DNA of 64,000 nt, taken from the NCBI RefSeq assembly GCF_002574545.1, contig NZ_NUGT01000035.1, positions 1 to 64,000 of the forward strand, given 5' to 3'. Below the pieces are notes generated by a model. It was given only the letters and a program-made list of their open reading frames with translations, did no database searches and was not told the DNA's origin. Each line of letters begins with the position of its first letter. Positions within the stretch are counted from its first letter, which is position 1. Shown here one piece after another: positions 8,964-17,587 of the stretch. Source of the DNA: Bacillus sp. AFS055030. GTDB lineage: Bacteria; Bacillota; Bacilli; Bacillales; Bacillaceae_G. The position numbers and the translations under genes were made by a program.

Positions 8964-9770
8964 ATGAAAAAACCTATACTTATTGGATTTTCAACAATTA
9001 TTTTGATTTGTTTATATTTACCAATCTTGATTTTAATCCTATTTTCATTTAATAAATCAAAGATTAATGCGCAGTGGACTGGTTTTACGTTTGACTGGTA
9101 CTTAAATTTATTTCAAAACCCACAAGTTATTGATGCTTTTATGAATAGTTTATTTATTGCCATTGTCACGACAATCCTTTCAACAATTCTTGGTACTATT
9201 TGTGCACTTGCTTTACATAAGCATAAGTATAAATTTACTAATTTTATTAGTGGGCTAGTTTACTTACCAATTGTCGTTCCAGATATATTAATGGGACTTT
9301 CATTACTAATATTATTTACTAATTTTCATATTGAATTAGGAAGTATTACCATTATTATTGCTCACGTCACATTTTGTATTTCATATGTAATTATTCTCTT
9401 AGCAGCTCGACTTTCAGGAATGTCATCTGATTTAGAAGATGCTGCAAGTGATCTAGGTGCTACACCATGGCAGACATTTAGATTTGTAACTTTACCGGCG
9501 CTAATGCCTGGAATTATTGCTTCTGCACTATTATGTTTTACATTAAGTATTGATGATTTTGTCATAAGCTTTTTTGTTTCAGGACCTAGTTCAACTACAT
9601 TGCCAATTTATATTTATGGAATGGTTAAAAAAGGTGTAACTCCTGAAATAAATGCAATTTCGACGATATTAATCGTTACAATTATATTCTTAATGGTAAT
9701 TTCTGAGGTGTATCGTACAAAAGGTATTAACAATCAAGAAAAATCAGAGAAAAAATCCTATATTGTTTAA
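8964..9770 (+). CDS. potC: polyamine ABC transporter permease PotC
   Basis: 268 residues, six hydrophobic segments, EAA-like loop LEDAASDLGATPWQTFRFVTLP around residues 157-178 and the conserved FTLSIDDFVISFF of PotC proteins. It starts one base after the potB stop, with AGAGGTGAGAAATAA as SD region. Partner of PotB. Confidence 0.92.
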   Translation: MKKPILIGFSTIILICLYLPILILILFSFNKSKINAQWTGFTFDWYLNLFQNPQVIDAFMNSLFIAIVTTILSTILGTICALALHKHKYKFTNFISGLVYLPIVVPDILMGLSLLILFTNFHIELGSITIIIAHVTFCISYVIILLAARLSGMSSDLEDAASDLGATPWQTFRFVTLPALMPGIIASALLCFTLSIDDFVISFFVSGPSSTTLPIYIYGMVKKGVTPEINAISTILIVTIIFLMVISEVYRTKGINNQEKSEKKSYIV

Positions 9771-9849
9771 AATCGAATTTTGTAGAGTAGAGAATAAAAG
9801 GCATACTGGATTAATGTGCCAGATTATAAGGAGGTAGTCTGAACGAATT

Positions 9850-10896
9850 ATGAGTATATTTAGAAAAACTGCAGCAATTTTAATTTCATTAGGCTTAGTA
9901 AGTTCGCTATTATCTGCTTGTTCAGTTGGAAAAAAAGAATTAAATATTTATAGCTGGGCAGATAATTTTGACGAGAAAGTTTTAGAGTCATTTGAGAAGA
10001 AATATGATGTTAAAATTAATTATCAAGTTTTTGCAAGTAATGAAGAATTGTATGCAAAACTAAAGGCTGGCGGTTCGAATTATGATGTAATCCAACCTTC
10101 AGATTATATGGTTAAACTAATGATTCATCAAAATATGTTGGCTAAATTAGATAAAAGTAAAATGCCAAATTTAAATAATATTTCTCCAGAATATACAAAT
10201 CAAGAGTTTGATCCAAATGGGGACTATTCAGTTGTTTACACTGGTGGATTAACGGGGATTGCTTATAATCCAAAATATGTAAAAGAAAATATTGATAGCT
10301 GGAACGATCTATGGAACCCAAAATACAAAGGTCATGTAACGTTACTTGATGACAATAGAGAAGTATTTGGAATGGGATTAATTAAAAATGGTTATTCAAA
10401 TAGTTCAACAAATGAAGACGAATTGTTAAAAGCTTATAGCAATTTAAAAACATTAACTCCTAACCTATTAGCATTTGACACGGATACAGTAAAACAAAAG
10501 TTTATTACTGAAGATGCATGGATTGGTCAAGTATGGTCCGGAGATGCTGCCTATATTCAAAAAGAGCTTAAAGATATTAAATGGGTTGTACCAAAAGAAG
10601 GATCTTCAAGATGGGCAGATACTTTGGCCATACCAAAAGATGCTAAACAAAAAGATTTAGCCCAGAAGTTTATTAATTATTTATATGACCCAAAAGTAAG
10701 TGCACAAAATTATGAGGCGATTGGCTATGCTGATCCAAATAGTAAATCAGAACCGTATCATTCGGCAGAGTATAAACAAAATCCGTTTATTAATGTAACA
10801 AAAGCACAAACGGATGCTACCAACTGGATTAAAGATGTCGGGGACCAAACAGAATTATATGATAAGTATTGGACAGAATTGAAAACTGGTAAATAA
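9850..10896 (+). CDS. potD: spermidine/putrescine-binding lipoprotein PotD
   Basis: 348 residues. A lipoprotein signal peptide ends in the lipobox LLSAC (Cys at residue 24), followed by a periplasmic-binding-protein fold beginning LNIYSWADNFDEKVLESFEK, the PotD/PotF start. It captures polyamine outside the membrane and hands it to PotBC. The strong AAGGAGGT lies 14 bases before the ATG, unusually far; an in-frame stop just upstream leaves no better standard start, only a rare ATT. Separated from potC by 79 bp, so still in one transcript, and ended by a strong terminator. Confidence 0.92.
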   Translation: MSIFRKTAAILISLGLVSSLLSACSVGKKELNIYSWADNFDEKVLESFEKKYDVKINYQVFASNEELYAKLKAGGSNYDVIQPSDYMVKLMIHQNMLAKLDKSKMPNLNNISPEYTNQEFDPNGDYSVVYTGGLTGIAYNPKYVKENIDSWNDLWNPKYKGHVTLLDDNREVFGMGLIKNGYSNSSTNEDELLKAYSNLKTLTPNLLAFDTDTVKQKFITEDAWIGQVWSGDAAYIQKELKDIKWVVPKEGSSRWADTLAIPKDAKQKDLAQKFINYLYDPKVSAQNYEAIGYADPNSKSEPYHSAEYKQNPFINVTKAQTDATNWIKDVGDQTELYDKYWTELKTGK

Positions 10897-10908
10897 ATAA
10901 TTCAAATT

Positions 10909-10940
10909 AAAAAGGTTATCTTCTAGGAGATAACCTTTTT
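10909..10940. terminator. bidirectional terminator after potD
   Basis: AAAAAGGTTATCT pairs exactly with AGATAACCTTTTT around TCTAGG. It serves potD and the convergent MarR gene, whose stop codon overlaps it. Confidence 0.9.
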
Positions 10941-11364
10941 AGTTTGAGATTAATTTGTTTAATAAGAATCGAAATTGATCTCTTTCACTATGTGAAAGAT
11001 TTTCGAATAAAGTTTGCCATAATTCTTGTCTGAAATTGAAGATTTCTTCAACCAACCGTTTTCCTTCATCAGTTAATTCAAGCCATGTAACTCTTCGATC
11101 TCGGCTATCTCTTTTTCGAGAAATTAAATGATTATCAACCAATTTATTAACAGCAGTTGTAATAGAACCTGAAGATAATCCAATTTGTCTTCCAAGTTCT
11201 GAAGCAGTAATTTTTTGATTTTTATAAATTAAATATAAAAGCAAATACTTTGGTGGAGTTAAGGAGTTTTTAACTTCCTCATCAGTTTTTTGCCAGTTTT
11301 TTCGAACTCGAATCATTAAACTTGTTAAATCATCTAGAAGAAGTTTGTCGTTATCGGTTAGCAA
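10939..11364 (-). CDS. MarR-family transcriptional regulator
   Basis: About 141 residues with a winged helix: recognition helix region LSSGSITTAVNKLVDNHLI, wing RKRDSRDRRVTWLELTDEG, and flanking dimer helices. The longest frame begins at a GTG lying inside AGGAGGTG, so it cannot be the start; TTG at 11364, 11 bases after AGGAGG, is the best choice. Convergent with potD; nothing is divergent from it except the small unknown gene at 11564, so its target is unclear. Ligand unknown. Confidence 0.82.
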   Translation of the reverse strand: MLTDNDKLLLDDLTSLMIRVRKNWQKTDEEVKNSLTPPKYLLLYLIYKNQKITASELGRQIGLSSGSITTAVNKLVDNHLISRKRDSRDRRVTWLELTDEGKRLVEEIFNFRQELWQTLFENLSHSERDQFRFLLNKLISN

Positions 11365-11563
11365 GGCAGAATCCACCTCCTAAATTATGATTAAAAGTTA
11401 TTAATAAAGTTGGATTGTACGTATAGGTTACCAATTTTCTAAATTATTTTCAAGAATGCAAGGGATTTAGCTAAGTTTTTTAAATTTGTCAAGTTTTGTC
11501 TGTATAGTATCTATAGTGTTTTGTAAATAGTATGATAAAAGACATTGGTAGGGGTGAAGTTCA

Positions 11564-12016
11564 ATGTTTAAGTATTTTAAGTTTAAAATAAATGATACTG
11601 TTCAATTTGTGAAGAATGATGGTCATTTCTATCGAGTGATCGGGTACAGGATCGAAAAAAGTATTTATTTAAATGATGAGTACAGTAGCATTATTTACGA
11701 ACTCTTACGAGAATTTGATGGTCTTCAAGTTGACGCTGAAGAAGATGAATTAATAAGCGTATCGAACTTCGATGATTTCTACGGTTCAATGTTTGAGAAA
11801 CTTGGCACATTTACAATTAAGTTTGCTAAAAAGCAGGAAGAAGGAAAGAAAACAAGCATCGGTAATGCCACATCTGTAGACGAGCTATTAGATAAATATA
11901 ATGATTATCGAAGACTAGCAATACTTTTTAAAGATTGTCTTTACGATCTAGCTGCCGAAAATGTTTTAAATGAGCTCACCGATTTTTCAGAATCAAAAAA
12001 AGATTACATGCATTAA
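11564..12016 (+). CDS. conserved hypothetical protein (small Bacillaceae type)
   Basis: 150 residues, soluble, no signal peptide or membrane segment. The N-terminal 60 residues (DTVQFVKNDGHFYRVIGY and a following acidic strand-rich part, DAEEDELISV) look like a small beta domain; the C-terminal 45 residues (SVDELLDKYNDYRRLAILF onward) are helical and charged. It resembles the Bacillus YodN-like unknowns, but I am not sure of that. SD GTAGGGGTG lies upstream. The last six codons form one arm of the terminator shared with the next gene. Confidence 0.7.
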   Translation: MFKYFKFKINDTVQFVKNDGHFYRVIGYRIEKSIYLNDEYSSIIYELLREFDGLQVDAEEDELISVSNFDDFYGSMFEKLGTFTIKFAKKQEEGKKTSIGNATSVDELLDKYNDYRRLAILFKDCLYDLAAENVLNELTDFSESKKDYMH

Positions 12017-12032
12017 GCATGTAATCTTTTTT
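11996..12032. terminator. bidirectional terminator containing both stop codons
   Basis: A perfect 16-bp stem (AAAAAAGATTACATGC against GCATGTAATCTTTTTT) with the 5-base loop ATTAA. The stop codons of the two convergent genes overlap by four bases inside the loop, so each arm is coding for one gene and untranslated for the other. Confidence 0.92.
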
Positions 12033-12654
12033 CATTCGTTTTAATTGTAACAGATTCTTTTTGAAATTTACTTTCATAGACCAATTCTGTTACTTTCGCA
12101 CAGATTGCAACAGAAAGAATGGTATATCCTACTTCATTCCAAGAAAGGTAAGATAGTGAGCAAAGAAGTATTATAGCATCAAAAATAAAATATACTTTAC
12201 CGATCGATATTTTTGATTTTTTGCTCATTATGATTGTGATTAAATCATCTCCACCAGTTGCACCACCACTTCTTAGAATTAACCCTAAACCAAGTCCAGC
12301 GAAAATTCCACCTAAAATAGCGGGTATCCAAAGATGACTTCCAAAATTAAATGTAAAATTAGAAGATGTTTTTTCTATTATAGAATAAAAAACAGAAAAC
12401 GAAATTGCACCGATAGTCGTATTAATTAATAATTTTCTACCTAAATACAATCCAGCGATTAAGATAATTGGAATATCAAGTAGCAAGGTTGTAATTGAAG
12501 GTGATATATTTAGAGCGTTTTTTACTAATAAAGCAATACCAATAAATCCACCTTCAGCTAAATTATTTTGATAATGAAAATGATACAGTGTAGTGGCTAA
12601 AATAAATGAACCAACTAAAATCATTAAGGTCTCACCCAAACGATTGTTACTCAT
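12013..12654 (-). CDS. YitT/YczE-family membrane protein
   Basis: 213 residues with five to six hydrophobic segments and the YitT-family glycine-rich stretch LRSGGATGGDDLITIIM. Most YitT proteins carry a C-terminal cytoplasmic DUF2179 domain (total 280-290 residues); this one ends after the membrane part, so it is the short form. Function is unknown for the family. SD AAAGAGG precedes ATG 12654. The gene has an unusually long leader, about 330 bases, with a structured RNA candidate (12664-12981), suggesting control after transcription starts. Confidence 0.82.
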   Translation of the reverse strand: MSNNRLGETLMILVGSFILATTLYHFHYQNNLAEGGFIGIALLVKNALNISPSITTLLLDIPIILIAGLYLGRKLLINTTIGAISFSVFYSIIEKTSSNFTFNFGSHLWIPAILGGIFAGLGLGLILRSGGATGGDDLITIIMSKKSKISIGKVYFIFDAIILLCSLSYLSWNEVGYTILSVAICAKVTELVYESKFQKESVTIKTNEKRLHA

Positions 12655-12663
12655 TGTTATTTC

Positions 12664-12981
12664 CTCTTTTCGTAGTTAGTAGTTAAAAGTAGCTTATAAA
12701 CTAACTACGTACATATAGAGCTCGTAGTTAGTTTTTTGGCTTTCTAACTACATAGCTATATATCATTGAAGAAATAACATAATCGCCTGTCAACCATAGT
12801 TTCGCCTACCTTCAGTTTTATTTTAGAGTTCTTTTGGTTCTCTAAATTAAAACTGCTAAGTGTAGGATAAGTCTTTACGTTGCCAAATGCTCCTTCGAGC
12901 AATCATGGTTACACGTCCTTTATACCAGTTTTGTTAGAAAAATCTAACAGGTGAAAAATAAGTTCAATGAGAACTTATTCT
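12664..12981 (-). promoter_or_regulatory. candidate structured 5' leader (riboswitch-like) of the YitT gene
   Basis: The leader shows a three-way junction: AACCAT/ATGGTT (12792-12797 with 12905-12910) encloses CCTAC/GTAGG (12805-12809 with 12862-12866), which itself carries a 16-bp stem with one mismatch (12813-12828 with 12840-12855), plus hairpin 12888-12901. Between it and the start codon, four copies of CTAACTAC or its complement (12671-12680, 12700-12709, 12724-12733, 12745-12752) can pair only with a neighbour, giving two exclusive folds. No known riboswitch class was recognised. Which strand is transcribed is inferred from the promoter at 12984-13012. Confidence 0.45.
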
Positions 12982-12983
12982 TA

Positions 12984-13012
12984 ATTTTATCATATGCGAA
13001 AATATTTGAAAA
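12984..13012 (-). promoter_or_regulatory. possible promoter of the YitT leader
   Basis: On the minus strand TTTTCA and TAAAAT are 17 bp apart, with an extended -10 TG one base before. The -35 is weak. Confidence 0.45.
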
Positions 13013-13076
13013 AAGAAAAGAATTAACAAAAATCTACAAAAAGTTAAAAGTAAGGAAAGAAAGGAAAATATACAAA

Positions 13077-13094
13077 ATGTGAAATATTTCACAA
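13077..13094. promoter_or_regulatory. Rex (or Fnr) operator 1 upstream of adhE
   Basis: ATGTGAAATATTTCACAA differs in one base from the Rex consensus TTGTGAA-N4-TTCACAA. It also fits the Fnr box TGTGA-N6-TCACA. Its centre is 71 bp upstream of operator 2. Confidence 0.85.
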
Positions 13095-13147
13095 ATTAGA
13101 CATAGCAATTTCAATCAAAAGGATATATATTATATTTGTAAATAGAA

Positions 13148-13165
13148 TTGTGAAATATTTCACAA
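13148..13165. promoter_or_regulatory. Rex (or Fnr) operator 2 upstream of adhE
   Basis: TTGTGAAATATTTCACAA is a perfect match to the Rex consensus; the symmetry runs two bases further on each side (13146-13167). It lies downstream of AT-rich -10 candidates (TATTAT 13128, TATATT 13131), so a bound repressor would block initiation. Confidence 0.88.
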
Positions 13166-13172
13166 TTATAAA

Positions 13173-13212
13173 TCGGACATAATGAAGCTTCAATATGGTG
13201 ATTACTGTCCGA
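13173..13212 (+). promoter_or_regulatory. hairpin in the adhE leader, before the SD
   Basis: TCGGACA and TGTCCGA pair over 7 bp around a 26-base loop that holds the small palindrome GAAGCTTC. It ends 4 bases before the purine-rich SD AGAGGAGGAG and may protect the mRNA or affect translation. Confidence 0.5.
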
Positions 13213-13232
13213 CATCAGAGGAGGAGAGCCAA

Positions 13233-15836
13233 ATGGCTGTTCAAGAAAAAATTGTAAATGAAATTAGTAACGCTTCTGAAATGGTAAATGATTTAGTCGT
13301 AAAAGGACAAAAAGCATTAAAGGAATTTGAAAGCTTTAATCAACTTCAAATCGATGAAATTGTACATTCGATGGTTCTAGCAGGTTTAGATCAACATATG
13401 CCACTAGCAAAAATGGCAGTTGAGGAAACAAATCGTGGAATCTATGAGGATAAAATTATTAAAAATATATTTGCGACTGAATATATATGGAATTCAATTA
13501 AAGATAATAAAACAGTTGGGATTATAAGTGAAGATCAGCAAACAGGAATAACTGAAATTGCTGAACCTGTAGGGGTTATTGCAGGGGTCACACCAACAAC
13601 TAACCCTACATCAACTACTTTATTTAAAGCAATCATTGCAATAAAAACAAGAAATCCAATTATTTTTGCTTTTCATCCTTCCGCACAAAAATGTAGTAGA
13701 GAAGCAGCGAGAATTGTTCGTGATGCAGCAGTTAAAGCTGGAGCACCAGAAAACTGTGTTCAATGGATTGAAGTCCCTTCAATAGAAGCAACAAAATGTT
13801 TAATGAATCATGAAGGAGTAGCACTTGTTTTAGCAACTGGTGGTGCTGGTATGGTTAAATCGGCTTATAGTACAGGAAAACCTGCTTTAGGGGTTGGACC
13901 TGGTAATGTACCATGCTATATTGAGAAATCTGCTGAAATAAAATCTGCAGTGAATGATCTAATTCTTTCAAAAACATTTGATAATGGCATGATTTGTGCT
14001 TCTGAACAAGCCGTTATTGTAGATAAAGAAGTTTATAATGAAGTGAAAGCAGAATTAAAAGCAAATAATTGTTATTATGCTACAAAAGAAGATAAAAAGA
14101 AATTAGAAAAGCTTGTCATAAATGAAGCTACATGTGCTGTAAATGGTGACATAGTTGGTAAATCTGCATATGAAATTGCTAAGCTTGCTGGCATTATTGT
14201 TCCTGAAGATACAAAAATTCTTATTGTTGAATGCACAAGTGTAGGTGCGAAGGAACCTTTAACAAGAGAAAAATTAAGCCCAGTTTTAGCAGCAATTAAA
14301 GTAAATGATAAAGAAGAAGGATTTAAACGTTGTGGAGAAATGTTAGAGCTTGGTGGATTAGGACATTCTGCCGTTATTCATAGCAATAATGAAGAAATTC
14401 AAAAAGAGTTTGGATTAAGAATGAAAGCATGTCGTGTCATAGCAAATGCTCCTTCAGCACATGGTGGAATTGGAGATTTATATAACGCCTTTATTCCTTC
14501 TCTTACATTAGGCTGTGGATCGCATGGTAAAAACTCAGTATCGTCTAATGTAACAACTGTACACTTATTAAATACTAAAAAATTGGGAAGAAGAAATATG
14601 AATATGCAATGGGTCAAACTACCACCAAAAATTTATTTTGAAAAATATTCAACACAGTATTTAGAAAAAATGCCTAATATTAAAAAAGCATTTATTGTAA
14701 CAGACGAAGCAATGGTTAAACTAGGTTATGTTGATGTGATTAAATATTATTTAGAGAAAAGACAAGGAAATGTTCAGATTGAAATCTTTTCAGATGTAGA
14801 ACCAGATCCTTCAGATGTTACTGTAATAAAGGGTGCAGATAGAATGATATCATTTGAACCGGACACGATTATTGCTTTCGGCGGTGGATCAGCAATGGAC
14901 GCAGCTAAAGGGATGTGGATGTTCTTTGAATACCCAGAAACTACTTTAGACGGACCTAAACAAAAATTCTTAGATATTCGAAAAAGAGTTTATAAATACC
15001 CTAAATTAGGTCGTAAAGCGCAGTTTGTAGCAATACCAACTACTTCTGGTACTGGTTCAGAGGTTACACCTTTTGCTGTAATTACTGATAAAGCAAATAA
15101 TATCAAATATCCTTTAGCTGATTATGAATTAACCCCTGATGTAGCAATTATTGACGCTCAATTTGTATCAACTGTTCCTAAAAGCATTACAGCAGATACA
15201 GGTATGGATGTATTAACACATGCAATTGAAGCTTATGTAAGTGTTTTAGCAAATGATTATACAGATGGATTAGCATTACAAGCTATTAAATTAGTATTTA
15301 AATATTTACCTAAAGCATATGAAAATGGGAACGATCTTGAAGCCCGTGAAAAAATGCATAATGCTTCAGCGATCGCAGGTATGGCGTTTGCAAATGCGTT
15401 CTTAGGAATTAACCACAGTTTGGCGCATAAAATTGGAGCGGAATTCCATATCCCACATGGCAGAGCAAATGCAATATTAATGCCGCATGTTATAAGATAC
15501 AATGCAAAGAAACCAACTAAGTTTACAGCATTCCCTAAATATAAACATTTCATTGCTGATGAACGATATGCTGAAATTGCTCGTTTCCTAGGACTACCAG
15601 CAACAACAACTCAAGAAGGTGTTGAAAGTTTAATTGCAGCAGTTATTAATTTAGCTAAGGAATTAAATATCAATATGAGTATCGAAGCACAAGGAGTTAC
15701 TGAAAAAGAATTTTTAGAAAAAGTTTCCTATTTAGCTGATCGTGCATTCGAAGATCAATGTACTACTGCAAACCCAAAACTACCTCTAGTAAAAGAATTA
15801 GAAGAAGTTTATCTGAATGCTTTCAAAGGATGTTAA
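13233..15836 (+). CDS. adhE: bifunctional acetaldehyde-CoA/alcohol dehydrogenase
   Basis: 867 residues. The N-terminal half is a CoA-acylating aldehyde dehydrogenase (catalytic Cys about 255 in NGMICASEQ); the C-terminal half is an iron-dependent alcohol dehydrogenase (GGGSAMDAAKGMW cofactor loop, and His ligands in HAIEAY and HSLAHKIGAEFHIPHGRAN). It turns acetyl-CoA into ethanol through acetaldehyde, oxidising two NADH, and forms filaments called spirosomes. The frame is open from 13182, but AGAGGAGGAG is 6 bases before ATG 13233. Two near-perfect Rex/Fnr operators upstream predict induction by high NADH or low oxygen. Single-gene unit. Confidence 0.95.
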   Translation: MAVQEKIVNEISNASEMVNDLVVKGQKALKEFESFNQLQIDEIVHSMVLAGLDQHMPLAKMAVEETNRGIYEDKIIKNIFATEYIWNSIKDNKTVGIISEDQQTGITEIAEPVGVIAGVTPTTNPTSTTLFKAIIAIKTRNPIIFAFHPSAQKCSREAARIVRDAAVKAGAPENCVQWIEVPSIEATKCLMNHEGVALVLATGGAGMVKSAYSTGKPALGVGPGNVPCYIEKSAEIKSAVNDLILSKTFDNGMICASEQAVIVDKEVYNEVKAELKANNCYYATKEDKKKLEKLVINEATCAVNGDIVGKSAYEIAKLAGIIVPEDTKILIVECTSVGAKEPLTREKLSPVLAAIKVNDKEEGFKRCGEMLELGGLGHSAVIHSNNEEIQKEFGLRMKACRVIANAPSAHGGIGDLYNAFIPSLTLGCGSHGKNSVSSNVTTVHLLNTKKLGRRNMNMQWVKLPPKIYFEKYSTQYLEKMPNIKKAFIVTDEAMVKLGYVDVIKYYLEKRQGNVQIEIFSDVEPDPSDVTVIKGADRMISFEPDTIIAFGGGSAMDAAKGMWMFFEYPETTLDGPKQKFLDIRKRVYKYPKLGRKAQFVAIPTTSGTGSEVTPFAVITDKANNIKYPLADYELTPDVAIIDAQFVSTVPKSITADTGMDVLTHAIEAYVSVLANDYTDGLALQAIKLVFKYLPKAYENGNDLEAREKMHNASAIAGMAFANAFLGINHSLAHKIGAEFHIPHGRANAILMPHVIRYNAKKPTKFTAFPKYKHFIADERYAEIARFLGLPATTTQEGVESLIAAVINLAKELNINMSIEAQGVTEKEFLEKVSYLADRAFEDQCTTANPKLPLVKELEEVYLNAFKGC

Positions 15837-15855
15837 TGAATTTACATTTTCCATT

Positions 15856-15888
15856 AAGAAGCACTTAAACAGGTGCTTCTTTTTTTTG
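15856..15888 (+). terminator. adhE terminator
   Basis: GAAGCAC pairs with GTGCTTC and is followed by eight T. Confidence 0.88.
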
Positions 15889-15934
15889 CTAATTATTTTG
15901 ATATAATAGCCATATCGAAAGTGGTGATTAAAAA

Positions 15935-16843
15935 ATGGAGTTAAAGAAACAAAATTCATGGTTTAAGGTAATAATAGGTGTTGAGCATAAAGATCAAACA
16001 GTTGAGTCCTATTTAAAAAATGTATGGCAGTTTCCAAAGAAATTGTTACATGAATTAAGGATGGCAAAAGGTTGTAGAATTAATGGAGAAATTAAACCTT
16101 GGAATACATTCCTTTTAAGTGGTGACCAAGTTGAAATTCAATTGTTCAAAGAGGAGGATTATGGTGTAATTCCGCAAGATCAATCGATTGAAATCTGTTT
16201 TGAAGACGAACATATACTTATTGCTAATAAACCTATTGGGGTCGACACACATCCTAATGAAAAAGGACAGTTAAATACATTAGCAAATGGGGTAGCATTT
16301 CATTTCCAACAAAATGGATTAAAAACAAAAGTACGTCATATACATCGCCTTGATAAAGACACGACCGGCGGAGTCGTATTTGCTAAACATGCATTGAGTA
16401 GTGCAATTTTAGATTCAATGTTAAGCCAACGTAAAATCAAACGTACTTATACAGCTATAGTTGAAGGGAACGTTAAATCAGCAAAAGGTACTATAGATGA
16501 AGCGATTGGAAGAGATCGACATCATCCTACTAGAAGAAGGGTTTCAAGAAATGGCGATAAAGCAATTACACAATATAAAAAAATAAGATATCTATCAATG
16601 ATGAATGTAACAATATTAGAATGTCAGTTAGATACTGGTCGTACACATCAAATCCGAGTTCATTTAAGTTTTTTAGGTCATCCATTAATCGGAGACTTAT
16701 TATATGGTGGGAAACAAAATTTATTGAATCGTCAAGGATTACACGCTAGTAATGTACAATTTGTGCATCCTTTTACGAAAGAAAATTTATCAATTCATAT
16801 CCCATTTCCATCGGATATAAAACGAATACTTAACGAAAAGTGA
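15935..16843 (+). CDS. RluA-family 23S rRNA-type pseudouridine synthase
   Basis: 302 residues. An S4-like N-terminal part precedes the catalytic domain with HRLDKDTTGG (137 onward; catalytic Asp140) and the later motifs TGRTHQIRVH and GHPLIGDLLYGG. It isomerises uridine to pseudouridine in RNA. It resembles the Bacillus YjbO/YhcT/YlyB paralogues; which one, and its target site, cannot be told. SD AAGTGGTGAT is upstream. cutC begins two bases after its stop, so the two are co-transcribed. Confidence 0.9.
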   Translation: MELKKQNSWFKVIIGVEHKDQTVESYLKNVWQFPKKLLHELRMAKGCRINGEIKPWNTFLLSGDQVEIQLFKEEDYGVIPQDQSIEICFEDEHILIANKPIGVDTHPNEKGQLNTLANGVAFHFQQNGLKTKVRHIHRLDKDTTGGVVFAKHALSSAILDSMLSQRKIKRTYTAIVEGNVKSAKGTIDEAIGRDRHHPTRRRVSRNGDKAITQYKKIRYLSMMNVTILECQLDTGRTHQIRVHLSFLGHPLIGDLLYGGKQNLLNRQGLHASNVQFVHPFTKENLSIHIPFPSDIKRILNEK

Positions 16844-16844
16844 G

Positions 16845-17543
16845 ATGAATGAAATGTTATTAGAAGTTATTGCCACTAACGTAAAAGATGCATTAGATGC
16901 ACAAAGGTTTGGGGCAAATCGAATCGAATTAGTTACTGGGATAAAAGAAGGGGGCTTAACACCAAGTTATGCGACAATTAAACAGGTTGTTCAAAATGTC
17001 TCGATTCCAGTACATGTCATGATTCGACCTCATAGTCGGTCTTTTTTATATGACCAGTATGATCAAGAAGTAATCCTAAGTGATATTAGTGTATGTAACG
17101 AGCTTGGAGCTGCTGGTATCGTTTTTGGTGCTTTGACAAAAGAGAATACAATTGATGAGGATCTGTTAAAAAAAGTAACGGCTCGAGTAAAAAATATGAA
17201 CTTAACATTTCATAGAGCAATTGATGAATCAAATGATCTGTTAGCAGCGATTAATACATTAAAAAATTACCCTGAAATTACGCATGTATTAACATCTGGT
17301 GGTGTTGCTAGTGCTATTGATGGGAAAGAAATAATAAAAAATATGATTGAACTGACAAGTAAATCGCATATAAAAATTTTAGCAGGAAGCGGATTATCCA
17401 TTGAAAATATAACAGACTTTATAGAATATACGAATGTAGAAGAAATACATTTTGGTTCCGGTGTCCGAAAAAATAACTCTGCAATTGAAGAAATAGATTC
17501 CTCATTAATGGAACGTTTACGAAGAAAGTTAATCCGAGGCTAA
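16845..17543 (+). CDS. cutC: CutC family protein
   Basis: 232 residues, a TIM-barrel protein with the CutC hallmarks LEVIATNVKDALDAQRFGANRIELV at the start of the barrel, MIRPHSRSF and FHRAIDES. First described in copper tolerance in E. coli; the biochemical role remains uncertain, so the copper label should be treated with care. Two start codons are possible, ATG 16845 and ATG 16854, neither with a strong SD, consistent with coupling to the upstream pseudouridine synthase gene. Confidence 0.85.
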   Translation: MNEMLLEVIATNVKDALDAQRFGANRIELVTGIKEGGLTPSYATIKQVVQNVSIPVHVMIRPHSRSFLYDQYDQEVILSDISVCNELGAAGIVFGALTKENTIDEDLLKKVTARVKNMNLTFHRAIDESNDLLAAINTLKNYPEITHVLTSGGVASAIDGKEIIKNMIELTSKSHIKILAGSGLSIENITDFIEYTNVEEIHFGSGVRKNNSAIEEIDSSLMERLRRKLIRG

Positions 17544-17587
17544 AGTCAAATAATGTTAGAATACATCAACGTTTTTTTCACATAATA

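Noticed and set aside
12791-12911. c-di-GMP-I riboswitch
   Set aside because: Pieces such as ACGTAAAGA and GGTAGGCG recall the class, but the conserved GCAAACC core and tetraloop/receptor do not line up.
14399-14617. Antisense frame inside adhE
   Set aside because: Shadow of the adhE coding frame, without an SD or conserved residues.
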